44,163 nt of DNA from positions 1 through 44,163 of the forward strand of contig NZ_LZRN01000035.1 in NCBI RefSeq assembly GCF_001678675.1. The letters run 5' to 3'. Shown one piece after another: positions 33,069 to 41,770 of this stretch. The notes under the pieces are model-generated. The model saw only the letters and a list, made by a program, of their open reading frames with translations, had not been told where the DNA came from and made no database searches. This DNA is from Gelidibacter algens (GTDB taxonomy: Bacteria > Bacteroidota > Bacteroidia > Flavobacteriales > Flavobacteriaceae). Position 1 is the first letter of the stretch; each line of letters opens with the position of its first letter. The translations under genes and the position numbers were made by a program.

Positions 33069-33121
33069 GGTTACGTCCCGTAATCCGGATAGCTGTCGGG
33101 AGGGAATCTTGTTTGTTTTCC

Positions 33122-33320
33122 TGTCCCGTTAGGGTCGCTATATCGGTAGAAAATATTACCGTCATGATTTCTGTGCCTTTAGGTACAGGATATGTTATTC
33201 GTTGTAATTAAATATGCTTTTATCATTTTGTGCTTATTTATGTGGCGTACCTAAAGGCACGCTGGTTGATTGGTTGTATCTGTTCTACCGATATAACGTC
33301 CCTAACGGGACAGAGGATTG
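33122..33320. mobile_element. MITE-like unit 2 (inverted REP pair)
   Basis: Left end 33122-33200 (CTGTCCCGTTAGGG, TATATCGGTAG, CTGTGCCTTTAGGTACAG), spacer, right end 33241-33320 (GCGTACCTAAAGGCACGC, TCTACCGATATAAC, GTCCCTAACGGGAC). About 199 bp, no ORF. The 45-nt spacer is almost identical to that of unit 3. Confidence 0.8.
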
Positions 33321-33339
33321 TGAAAAGATGTGTTTTTAA

Positions 33340-33460
33340 AACCAAAATTCCAATGACCACGAGGAGGATTTCTGCGATGGCGTAAAGTAAATGCTTACTG
33401 CATTTATTTTCAGTCATGATATTCTGGCTAATTTTTTCTTAAATATTTTATCATATTCAT
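33340..33460 (-). pseudogene. DUF6090-type N-terminal fragment C, frameshifted
   Basis: From ATG 33460: MNMIKYLRKN then TAG; the next frame from ATG 33417 gives MTENKCSKHLLYAIAEILLV and VIGILV, the typical helix. It then runs into the right end of MITE unit 2, so it is broken twice. Confidence 0.6.
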
Positions 33461-33544
33461 TTCCCGAGAAAGTTCTACCGATATTTTTTCCATTTTGGGA
33501 CAAAGCATCGCAAAGAATTTTATCATTTGTAACTTATCTATTTA

Positions 33545-33745
33545 TGTCCCGTTAGGGACGTTATATCGGTAGCAAATAAATAACGACTCGGTTTCTGTGC
33601 CTTTAGGTACAGGATATGTTATTCGTTGTAATTAAATATGCTTTTATCATTTTGTGCTTATTTATATGGCGTACCTAAAGGCACGCTCGTTAATTGATTG
33701 TTTGTGTTATACCGATATTTTATCCCTAACGGGACGATGCATCGT
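33545..33745. mobile_element. MITE-like unit 3 (inverted REP pair)
   Basis: Left end 33545-33625, spacer as in unit 2, right end 33666-33745 (GCGTACCTAAAGGCACGC, TACCGATA, TCCCTAACGGGA). About 201 bp, ending 17 nt before the REC protein stop, so it may serve as its terminator. A decayed right-end copy is at about 33472-33512. Confidence 0.8.
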
Positions 33746-33761
33746 AAAATACAAATACCAA

Positions 33762-34142
33762 CTAATCGATCAGTGTCCCGATTTCCTTTCTTAATGATTC
33801 AAAATCAATGGGTTTGGTAAAAAACTCCTTCGCACCAGATTTCATCGCCTTATCGTAATTTTCCTTATCGCCATACGCCGAAATCATGGACACACTGATG
33901 TTTGGGAATTGCTCCTTGATGTGTTGCAACAGTTCCAAACCTGTCATGCCTGGCATATTGATATCAGAAAACACATATACCACTTCTGGAGGCTCTTGAT
34001 GTTGAAGCTTATCCAAGGCTTCCTGTCCTGAAAACGCAAAGGTCAACTCCAACTTTTTGCTCCTAATTTCTTTTCTGAATTTTTGACGGAACAAAGTTTC
34101 TACATCCCGTTCATCATCTACTATTAAAATTTTCATGTCCAT
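33762..34142 (-). CDS. Stand-alone receiver (REC) protein
   Basis: 126 aa, a single receiver domain: DD pocket at 9-10 (VDDERD), phospho-Asp D60 in VFSDINMPGMTG, SAYGDKEN with the Ser, and Lys in TKPIDF. No output domain. Last gene of the kinase operon, 5 nt after the SnoaL-kinase stop. The sequence is very close to the REC domain of the cyclase at 30625-31665, which suggests a phospho-relay with shared kinases. Confidence 0.92.
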   Translation of the reverse strand: MDMKILIVDDERDVETLFRQKFRKEIRSKKLELTFAFSGQEALDKLQHQEPPEVVYVFSDINMPGMTGLELLQHIKEQFPNISVSMISAYGDKENYDKAMKSGAKEFFTKPIDFESLRKEIGTLID

Positions 34143-34147
34143 ATCTT

Positions 34148-35488
34148 TTAAATTGGTAAATTAATTTTGAATGTTGTGAATGAATCTTCTTCCTGTTTTG
34201 ATTCGATTCGTAAGTTGCCACCATGTGCTTTGATAATGTCATTTGTGATGGAAAGTCCCAGTCCTGTGCCTTCCGTGCCTCTTTTTGTCGTAAAAAATGG
34301 CATTAGAATTTTGTCTTGAAGCTCCGAAGGAATACCAAGGCCATTGTCCATAATCTCAATGACTACCTGATTATTTTTCTCAATGGTTTTGATGGTCAGT
34401 TTTGGTTGGTAATGTTCTGAATAATTCTTCTTTTGAAGGCGTTCGTGCATCGCATCAAAAGCATTATTGCACAGGTTGAGAATGACGCGACTGATATCCT
34501 CCATAATCACCGCTACTTTCGGAATGGAAGTATCCAATTGATAATCTAAAGACACATTGATAGGTTTTTTTCCAGCGCGCATGCCATGAAACGATAGATT
34601 GACGTATTCTTTGAGCAATTCATTGATATCCGTGGGTTCCTTGATGCCGTTGCCACCGCGACTGTGGTGCAGCATCGATTTGACAATACTATCAGCACGC
34701 GTGCCATGTTGATGGATTTTCTTTTGGTTGGTGACCACATCCTCGAGAATAGTCTCTATTTCGATTTTTTCTGGGCTTTCTGGAAGTTTTTGGAGTTCTT
34801 CTTTAATTTCGTCGATGAGCTCTAAATTCAACTCTGAAAAATTATTGACAAAATTTAGTGGGTTTTTAATCTCGTGGGCAATGCCTGCTGCGAGATGCCC
34901 GAGTGATGCCAGTTTTTCGGATTGTATGAGTTGGGATTGGGTTGCCTTTAATGCGTCAATTGCTGTTTCCAGCTCATTATTTTTTTCGACCAAATCTGCT
35001 GTTCGATTGGCTACGATTTTTTCAAGCTCAATGGTTCTTTGTTTCCATTGATCAATACCAAAAGTGTCTGTTTCACTTTCTACCTGTACAGGTTTTGAGC
35101 CATGCCAGTGCACTATGAGCCATTTATCATCTTGAAATTCCAATACGATTGTGAAACGCAAATCCATTTTTATGGGCTCGCCATTAATGTCCATTTCAAG
35201 TGTCACATCATCCGTAAATACTGCTGAATTTCCGTCTTTTGAAACTCTATGCACCATTGGTACAAACCGCCACTTCATATTCAAGCCTTTGCTTTGCTCT
35301 CGTTGTCTTTCAATTATTGTATAGAAATCTGATTTTGAAAACACACGCTCATCTGCAGCCGTACCGAAGCCAGTTAAATTATCTAATAGTATAGAATCTA
35401 AAGTCTTCAGTGGAAGGGTTTCGCTTGTACCAACCTCCAAAAATTTTTGATAGGTGTATTCAAGAAGTCCTCGTTTTGATGTCGTCAT
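34148..35488 (-). CDS. Histidine kinase with N-terminal SnoaL-like domain
   Basis: 446 aa, cytoplasmic. Residues 1-135 form a SnoaL/NTF2-like domain (MKWRFVPMVHRVSKDGNSAV, LEFQDDKWLIVHWHGS), a coiled coil follows (about 140-185), then HisKA with His near 204 in GIAHEIKNPLNF and HATPase_c with NNAFDAM (N box), EIMDNGLGIP (G1) and GTEGTGLGLSI (G2). The SnoaL part probably senses a small ligand. It has no palindrome insertion, unlike its two sister kinases. Tight operon: 6 nt after the TPR kinase. Confidence 0.93.
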   Translation of the reverse strand: MTTSKRGLLEYTYQKFLEVGTSETLPLKTLDSILLDNLTGFGTAADERVFSKSDFYTIIERQREQSKGLNMKWRFVPMVHRVSKDGNSAVFTDDVTLEMDINGEPIKMDLRFTIVLEFQDDKWLIVHWHGSKPVQVESETDTFGIDQWKQRTIELEKIVANRTADLVEKNNELETAIDALKATQSQLIQSEKLASLGHLAAGIAHEIKNPLNFVNNFSELNLELIDEIKEELQKLPESPEKIEIETILEDVVTNQKKIHQHGTRADSIVKSMLHHSRGGNGIKEPTDINELLKEYVNLSFHGMRAGKKPINVSLDYQLDTSIPKVAVIMEDISRVILNLCNNAFDAMHERLQKKNYSEHYQPKLTIKTIEKNNQVVIEIMDNGLGIPSELQDKILMPFFTTKRGTEGTGLGLSITNDIIKAHGGNLRIESKQEEDSFTTFKINLPI

Positions 35489-35494
35489 AATATT

Positions 35495-37750
35495 TTATTT
35501 GTTGGGTAATTCAATAGTAAATGTTGTGCCTTCACCTTCCTCGGTTTCCACTTTCAATTCCCCTCCATGACCTTTGGTTACTATATCATAGCTCATGCTC
35601 AATCCCAATCCTGTACCTTGCCCTGTGGGTTTGGTGGTAAAGAAGGGCTGGAATATTTTGTCTAAAACTTCCTTTGGAATGCCAGGACCGTTGTCCCTCA
35701 CACTAATCAAAATAGATTCTTTTGTTCTTTTAGTGCTTAGCCAAATGGTCGGATTATGAATGTAGTTTGGGTCTTTGAACCCCCCTTCGGGGGGCAGGGG
35801 GGCTGCATAAAAAGCATTCGTTATTAAGTTCAAAATCACACGTCCCAGATCTTGAGGAATCACAGAAATCATCCCAATGGAATCATCATAATCAGTTTCT
35901 AAAGTGGCATTGAAATCTTTATCTTTCGCACGCAATCCATGATATGCCAATCTTAAATATTCATCTGCCAACTTATTGATATTTGTCGGCTCTTTTTCTA
36001 CGGAACTTGTGCGACTGTGTTGCAACATCCCTTTCACAATGGCATCGGCTCGTTTGCCGTGATGATTTATTTTTTCCAGGTTTGATTTGATGTCTGCAAT
36101 GATGAATTTGGCTTCCTCCAAATCGCCTTTTTCGATTTCCGCGCTCATTTCATCAATCAATTCATTGCTGATTTCGGAGAAATTATTCACGAAATTCAAA
36201 GGATTCTGTATTTCGTGGGCGATGCCTGCTGTCAATTCGCCTAAACTCGCCATTTTTTCAGATTGGATGAGTTGTGTTTGCGTTGTTTTTAAAGTTTTTA
36301 GGGTTTTTTCCACTTTTAATTTTTGACGTTTAAGTAGAAGATTTGCTTTTTGTTTCTGTTTGTTATTTTTATAGAGAATCAAGGCAATGATCACACCACA
36401 TAGTAACAAAACTCCTAAGCCTAGGATAAGATAAAGTTGACGTCTTTTTGCTCGTAAAGTTTGAGCGTCCTTCTTGTCTTGTTCGGCTTTTGCTAGCGCC
36501 TCTTTTTTCTCAAAATCATAGGTCATGCTTAGTTCTGTAGCTTTTCTAATATTTTCGCTAGCACGCACTGAATCTGTAATTTTAGCCGAAATTTTAAAGT
36601 TCATAAGGGCAAGTTCGTACTTCCCTGTTTTTTCATAGCATAAGGATAAATTTGCATAGGTTTCTGCGATATTTTCATCGTAGGCGTCTATCCCTTTTAT
36701 GATTTTTATACTCTTTTCGAGTGGAAGGATTGCCTCTCTATAGCGCTCCTTTCTAATTAGGATTTCACCATAGGTACTATAGACTTGATAAATCACCCGC
36801 GGCTGTGCTGCCTTTTCCGCCAGGGCTATAGCAGTTGTAGCTAAATCATCGGCCTCATCAAACCTATCTAAGTTCATGAGTGCTTTTGCAGCTTTTGTCA
36901 TACTAGCCGCTTCTATACTTTCATCACCCATTTCCTTGGCGAGCTTGGCGGCTAACATTGCATAATTATAAGATTCCGTCCATTTATATTGTGTTGAATA
37001 CAATCCGGCAAGATTCGAATACCCATAGAGAGCGACGTTTTTTCTTTCATATTTATTTGCCAACCTAATGCCCTTTAAAAAACTTTGTTCAGATTTTAAG
37101 GTGTCTTGTAAAATTTGGTAGGTAATGCCAATATTCATAAACAGTGTAGATTGACTTACCTCATCTTTCATGGCTTCAAGAATACGCAATGATTTTTGCT
37201 GATAAAATAGGGTTTGAGGATAGTCTGATTGCATTTGGTAGCCAATTGCCAAATTGCCGTAGCTTTTACCAAGTAGACTGCTATCACCGATTTTTTCTTG
37301 TATAGCAATCAATTTTTTAAAATATATATTAGCGCTATCGTACTTGCCCTGAGTGCCGTACAATATGCCTAGACCAGAGTAAACCCTTGTGATCTGATTT
37401 TCATTTTTCAAGATTTTAGCAAGTGAATCTGCATTCGAAAGAAGCTTTTCCGCAGTTTTATAATCACCTTTATTCGTTTGGATATTGGCAAGGTTTAATA
37501 GGATGTCAACTTCTCCTCTTGTGAAATTTAAAGATTTTGCGGCTTTTAGGTTTTCTTTAGTTATTGCCAAGGCGCTGTCTAGGTTTATATCCCGTAAGCG
37601 TTCAGTTTTGATATTTATCAAACTGATTCTGGAGGTATCTGTCTTGGCCTCTCGTATCAATACGTCAAGACTATCGAGATATCGGGTTTGTGCTAAGACT
37701 TTGCTTGTACAAAGGCATAAAAACAATAAGATGAGTGAACCTGTTTTCAT
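35495..37750 (-). CDS. Sensor histidine kinase with TPR region
   Basis: 751 aa. Signal peptide SLILLFLCLCTSKVLA, then a long TPR array (about 30-400: NLANIQTNKGDYKTAEKLL, YSGLGILYGTQGKYDSANIY, YANLSLCYEKTGKYELALMN), a membrane helix near 437-460 (LYLILGLGVLLLCGVIIALI), a coiled coil, HisKA with His near 510 (GIAHEIQNPLNF), and HATPase_c ([26 protein letters not shown]). The TPRs face the periplasm. A short palindromic DNA element has entered in frame between the N and G1 boxes. Start overlaps the upstream stop by 4 nt. Confidence 0.94.
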   Translation of the reverse strand: MKTGSLILLFLCLCTSKVLAQTRYLDSLDVLIREAKTDTSRISLINIKTERLRDINLDSALAITKENLKAAKSLNFTRGEVDILLNLANIQTNKGDYKTAEKLLSNADSLAKILKNENQITRVYSGLGILYGTQGKYDSANIYFKKLIAIQEKIGDSSLLGKSYGNLAIGYQMQSDYPQTLFYQQKSLRILEAMKDEVSQSTLFMNIGITYQILQDTLKSEQSFLKGIRLANKYERKNVALYGYSNLAGLYSTQYKWTESYNYAMLAAKLAKEMGDESIEAASMTKAAKALMNLDRFDEADDLATTAIALAEKAAQPRVIYQVYSTYGEILIRKERYREAILPLEKSIKIIKGIDAYDENIAETYANLSLCYEKTGKYELALMNFKISAKITDSVRASENIRKATELSMTYDFEKKEALAKAEQDKKDAQTLRAKRRQLYLILGLGVLLLCGVIIALILYKNNKQKQKANLLLKRQKLKVEKTLKTLKTTQTQLIQSEKMASLGELTAGIAHEIQNPLNFVNNFSEISNELIDEMSAEIEKGDLEEAKFIIADIKSNLEKINHHGKRADAIVKGMLQHSRTSSVEKEPTNINKLADEYLRLAYHGLRAKDKDFNATLETDYDDSIGMISVIPQDLGRVILNLITNAFYAAPLPPEGGFKDPNYIHNPTIWLSTKRTKESILISVRDNGPGIPKEVLDKIFQPFFTTKPTGQGTGLGLSMSYDIVTKGHGGELKVETEEGEGTTFTIELPNK
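35779..35806. repeat. Palindromic element inserted in frame in the kinase ATPase domain
   Basis: CCCCCCTTCGGGGGG, CA, GGGGGG inside the TPR kinase gene. It is translated as APLPPEGGF between NAFYA and the next beta strand. It matches the dispersed C-rich/G-rich palindrome found twice in the neighbouring kinase. Confidence 0.7.
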
Positions 37751-40700
37751 TTTGGTAATTGTTTTTTGGTTTCTAAATTAGTTGCTGTTGGTAAGCTTAT
37801 AGTGAATTCTGTAAAGTGGCCTTCTTCTGTTTCAGCTTTCAATTCGCCACCATGACCTTTGGTAATAATATCATAGCTCATACTCAATCCCAAGCCTGTG
37901 CCTTGACCTGTGGGTTTGGTGGTAAAGAAGGGTTGAAAGATTTTTTCCAGAATGTGTCTTGGAATACCGTTGCCGTTGTCTCTAACTGAAATGCAGAAGC
38001 CCCCTTGCCCCCAAAGGGGGGAAATACGCTTTGTACTGACCCAAACAGTGGGTTCGTATTTTGTTTCCGAACCATTTATTCCCCCTTCGGGGGTTAGGGG
38101 GCTTTTATTCTTTTCATTTACTGCGTAAAAAGCATTTGTTATCAAGTTCAAAATAACTCTTCCAATATCCTGTGAAATGATATTTACAAGCCCAATGTTT
38201 TGGTCATAATCCGTTTCTAAAGTGGCATTGAATGATTTGTCTTTCGCACGCAATCCATGATATGCCAATCTTAAATATTCATCTGCCAACTTATTGATAT
38301 CTGTTGGTTCTTTTTCTGCTGAACTCGTACGGCTGTGCTGTAACATTCCCTTGACGATGGCATCAGCACGTTTTCCATGATGGTTTATTTTCTCCAGATT
38401 TGATTTGATGTCTGCCATGATGAGTTTGGCTTCCTCCATATCACCTTTTTCGATTTCGGCGCTCATTTCATCAATCAACTCGTTGCTCACTTCGGAAAAA
38501 TTATTCACAAAATTCAGTGGGTTCTGAATTTCGTGGGCGATGCCCGCCGTCAATTCTCCAAGCGAAGCCATTTTTTCAGATTGAATCAATTGTTTTTGGG
38601 TAGCCTGTAAATCGGTTAGGGTTGTTTCAAGGCGTTTTTTTTCAGCAAGCAATTCAACCGATTGTTTTTCTTTTAGCTGAAGATCCAAGAAACGTGTGTA
38701 GGTAAGATCAAATACATTTGTAAAGCGTTTACTCAGTTCGATTAGATTATTGTTAGGTTCTTTGGTAATCAATAGCAGATACCCATATTTAAAAAAGCCG
38801 ACATAATAGCATTGTTGATCCGGTAATTTGAGTCTAGAATCTTCCATTACCTTAATTGCTTTTGCTACGGAAGGGATTGTTCTTAAAAAAGCGTAATGTT
38901 CCTTCAAAGCCTTGCCTTTCCAGATTTTGTTATATTCCACCGCTCCATTAAGCGAAGCTTTATAAATATCTCTATGCGTAGGTTCTTTTTTATACGGAAT
39001 TAACATAGGAGGTAATATTCCGCCAGAATCTGCTCCCATCCATAATTCTACTTCATCGTTTTCTTGCCAAATACAAAAACCACAGCTCCAAGTTTCAGTA
39101 GCGATTTCTTTTATTTGCTTAAATAATACCGCTGATGTTTCAGCCAACTCATCAGACCTCTGCATCCCCATAGTTCTGGAGCGCACTCTTTCTAATGCAA
39201 TATCTATTTGCGATTCACGTGCTCTTTCTTCAGCCTTTTGAAGATCCATAAAACGGATATACGCTTGTTCAAAAACTTTGGCAAAACGTTTTATGATTTC
39301 AGCTTCGCTTTCAGAAGGCACAACTCCGGTAAGCGAAGGAATAATGATGGCAGAATTTTTTGACCAAGCAGCTGAGAGGTTATGTTTATCAGCATTTAGG
39401 ACATGCTGTTTATAATCTTCCGGAAAATGTTTATAATCACTATGCTCAAAAGCGTATTCAAAAAAGTGATTCTTCGCTTCAACAGAAAATTCCTTTGAGA
39501 AATAGGCATCGCCACCGATTTTTGAATCCCAAGCGTCTTTAAAAATGGGGTTGTCAAAATAAGGAACAAAATAACTTCCCGAATGGGAAAAGTCTGGCGC
39601 AACTATCCAGTGCACCACATCTTTATTGTTTGGGAAATAAGTACAAAGAATCACACCACCGGCATCGAATATTACGCCCAGTTCCGTTAATTTTTCGGCA
39701 ACTAAAGCTACCACCTCTTGTAATTCATCTGGTTTGTGCATCGCCAAAGAACGGGAACGTACTTTTTCTAAAGCGGCTTCAATCTGTGCTTCCCGTGCCT
39801 GTGCTTCGGCGTTTGCCAAGTCGGTATATCTTTTATAAGCAAATGTGAACACGTTACGGAAGCGTTTCAAAATCTTCTTTTGATCATCGCTTAAAATTCC
39901 GAAATTCGAAATTCCAATGGCACCATTCCCAAAGGAATAGAGATTATAGGTAAGATGATCAATTTGCCGAAGCCGTGGATCGTCTTTTTCGCCATTTCGT
40001 AACCGCGTTTCTATGAGTTCTTCCAGTGCTGCGCCCTTCAATTCAATTTCAAAAAACGCGTCATTGCTGGATTGCACCTTTTTGATTTGCTGTTCAATCA
40101 CAGGATCACCATAGAATGAGAATTCTGTGACAGCACTTGACATATCGTGGGAATAGTCGTAATCTAAAAAAGTTTCGGTATCGTCATTATGAATATCGAT
40201 AATTGCGTTTCGAATATCGGTAAAGCCAAGGGCCAGCAACTGCTCGTACAACACTTGGGCAATATCCAGCATGTCATCAGATTTTTTGAGCGTGAGCGCT
40301 ACGTTTCTAACCTTTTCGAGCGAGGCTTCTATTTTTGCTTCCTGTGCTTGTGCTTCGGCTTTTTTGAGATCGAGAAAACGAGTGTAAGTGCGTTCAAATT
40401 CTTTGGCAAAACGGTTCAGGATAGTTTTTTCATCTTCGGAAAGCAATCGCTTTATCATGATTCCGAAGCAACCGTATTTCATATAGGCATCCACGTAATA
40501 CAATCCGTCGGGGAAATGCTTGGGTTTGAATTTAACTGCACCGCTCAACAATTCTTTCCAAGTTTCAAAATATGCATCAACTTCATTTGGTGCAACAATA
40601 TTAACGTGTATAGCTTCATCACTTTCCCAAGCCACGTAACAGGCTGCAATGGCCGGATATGTTTTGTCAAGCGGATACGTAACAGCTTTATTTTTATATT

Positions 40701-41745
40701 GAATTTTGCCCTTTTTCTCTTCAAACCAAGTAGCCCAAAACTGATGTTCGGATTTTTTTTCATCGGGCAACCATAGATAGGAAAATTCACTATCTATCCC
40801 CAACAAATGGAGTTGTTCATGAAACACTTGCGAAGTTTTATCCAGTTCGTTAGAATGTTGCATGAGCATGCTTTGGGTACGAGTGTGTTCTAAAGCTGCT
40901 TCAATTTGTGCTTCCCGTGCTTGTGCTTCTGCTTTTTGAAGGTCAAGGAAACGCGTGTAGGTTTGTTGAAACACTTTTCCGAAGCGCAGTAAAATTGCAT
41001 TTTCTTCTTTGGAATAGGGGATACCGTCGAAGTTCTCTATATAAAGACCAATATTATCTAACAATACAGTAGAAATGGCAAGGGCTTTACGGCCAAAGTA
41101 GTAGTCTTTTATTTCCTTAGATGCCTCAGGTATAAATTCAAACAAATCTTTATAAAATTTGTTTTTTTCTTCAAAAGAAAGCTGATTAGCGAAGAAATCA
41201 TTACCCCTCTGCTTTGCTACATTAAAACTGTTGAAATGAGCGCAATCAAAGTAGGGAAGGGTTACTTGCGTTGGCACATCGTGATTGTCTGCCAACCAAA
41301 TATACATATCGTCCCTTTCTTTATAATTTATAATGAAACCTGTATGCTCAATGTTGATATTCAGTTGAATAAATTGATTGTAAACAACCTGAATGACTTC
41401 TTTGAGTTCTTCGGAATTTTGCATGCCCATACTTCGGCTCCGCACTTTTTCCAATGCCATTTCAATCTGTGCTTCTCGTGCTTGTGCTTCGGCTTTTTGA
41501 AGGTCAAGGAAACGGGTGTAGGTTTGTTGAAACACTTTGGTAAAGCGCAGCATCACATTAATTTGTTCTGTGGATAGTTTTTCGCCACCAACAATCAATA
41601 AATAACCTTGCTTAAAGTTGAAGGTGTGAAGTTTTAGTTGTGGAGGGGAAACGGCAATCAACTTTTCTGCTGAAATTGGAAAATTTAAGCTTTCTTCTGC
41701 AATGAAGGTTTGGTGAGCGATGGTTTGTTTTTCGTCCAAATCCAA
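37747..41745 (-). CDS. Giant histidine kinase, main part after a frameshift
   Basis: 1332 aa as an ORF; with the 41771-43126 ORF it forms one 1792-aa protein. Five modules follow one another, each made of a helical linker (FLDLQKAEAQAREAQIEAAL then EKVRSRSLAMHKPDEL or similar) and about 130 residues of GAF-like alpha/beta sensor. Then HisKA near residue 1068 (GIAHEIQNPLNF) and HATPase_c with NAFYA, VRDNGNGIP and [12 protein letters not shown]. No membrane segment is visible, so it is cytoplasmic. Two palindromic elements are inserted in the ATPase domain. ATGA overlap with the TPR kinase gene downstream. The first codons of this ORF (MDLDEKQ) are internal to the intact protein. Confidence 0.92.
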   Translation of the reverse strand: MDLDEKQTIAHQTFIAEESLNFPISAEKLIAVSPPQLKLHTFNFKQGYLLIVGGEKLSTEQINVMLRFTKVFQQTYTRFLDLQKAEAQAREAQIEMALEKVRSRSMGMQNSEELKEVIQVVYNQFIQLNINIEHTGFIINYKERDDMYIWLADNHDVPTQVTLPYFDCAHFNSFNVAKQRGNDFFANQLSFEEKNKFYKDLFEFIPEASKEIKDYYFGRKALAISTVLLDNIGLYIENFDGIPYSKEENAILLRFGKVFQQTYTRFLDLQKAEAQAREAQIEAALEHTRTQSMLMQHSNELDKTSQVFHEQLHLLGIDSEFSYLWLPDEKKSEHQFWATWFEEKKGKIQYKNKAVTYPLDKTYPAIAACYVAWESDEAIHVNIVAPNEVDAYFETWKELLSGAVKFKPKHFPDGLYYVDAYMKYGCFGIMIKRLLSEDEKTILNRFAKEFERTYTRFLDLKKAEAQAQEAKIEASLEKVRNVALTLKKSDDMLDIAQVLYEQLLALGFTDIRNAIIDIHNDDTETFLDYDYSHDMSSAVTEFSFYGDPVIEQQIKKVQSSNDAFFEIELKGAALEELIETRLRNGEKDDPRLRQIDHLTYNLYSFGNGAIGISNFGILSDDQKKILKRFRNVFTFAYKRYTDLANAEAQAREAQIEAALEKVRSRSLAMHKPDELQEVVALVAEKLTELGVIFDAGGVILCTYFPNNKDVVHWIVAPDFSHSGSYFVPYFDNPIFKDAWDSKIGGDAYFSKEFSVEAKNHFFEYAFEHSDYKHFPEDYKQHVLNADKHNLSAAWSKNSAIIIPSLTGVVPSESEAEIIKRFAKVFEQAYIRFMDLQKAEERARESQIDIALERVRSRTMGMQRSDELAETSAVLFKQIKEIATETWSCGFCIWQENDEVELWMGADSGGILPPMLIPYKKEPTHRDIYKASLNGAVEYNKIWKGKALKEHYAFLRTIPSVAKAIKVMEDSRLKLPDQQCYYVGFFKYGYLLLITKEPNNNLIELSKRFTNVFDLTYTRFLDLQLKEKQSVELLAEKKRLETTLTDLQATQKQLIQSEKMASLGELTAGIAHEIQNPLNFVNNFSEVSNELIDEMSAEIEKGDMEEAKLIMADIKSNLEKINHHGKRADAIVKGMLQHSRTSSAEKEPTDINKLADEYLRLAYHGLRAKDKSFNATLETDYDQNIGLVNIISQDIGRVILNLITNAFYAVNEKNKSPLTPEGGINGSETKYEPTVWVSTKRISPLWGQGGFCISVRDNGNGIPRHILEKIFQPFFTTKPTGQGTGLGLSMSYDIITKGHGGELKAETEEGHFTEFTISLPTATNLETKKQLPK
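37997..38023. repeat. Palindromic element in giant kinase, copy 2
   Basis: AGCCCCCTTGCCCCCAAAGG followed by GGGG: translates as SPLWGQGGF between the TKRI strand and CISVRDNG. The sister kinase has TKRTKESILISVRDNG at this place without it. Confidence 0.6.
38080..38103. repeat. Palindromic element in giant kinase, copy 1
   Basis: CCCCCTTCGGGGG, TTA, GGGGG: translates as KSPLTPEGGI just after NAFYAVNEKN, the same site as the insertion in the TPR kinase. PLTPEGG is the common in-frame reading of this dispersed palindrome. Confidence 0.7.
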
Positions 41746-41770
41746 TACAAAAACGGGTTCTTGTTTTTTC

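Noticed and set aside
40189-40776. 195-aa plus-strand ORF in the giant kinase
   Set aside because: Opposite to conserved sensor modules; no motif of its own.
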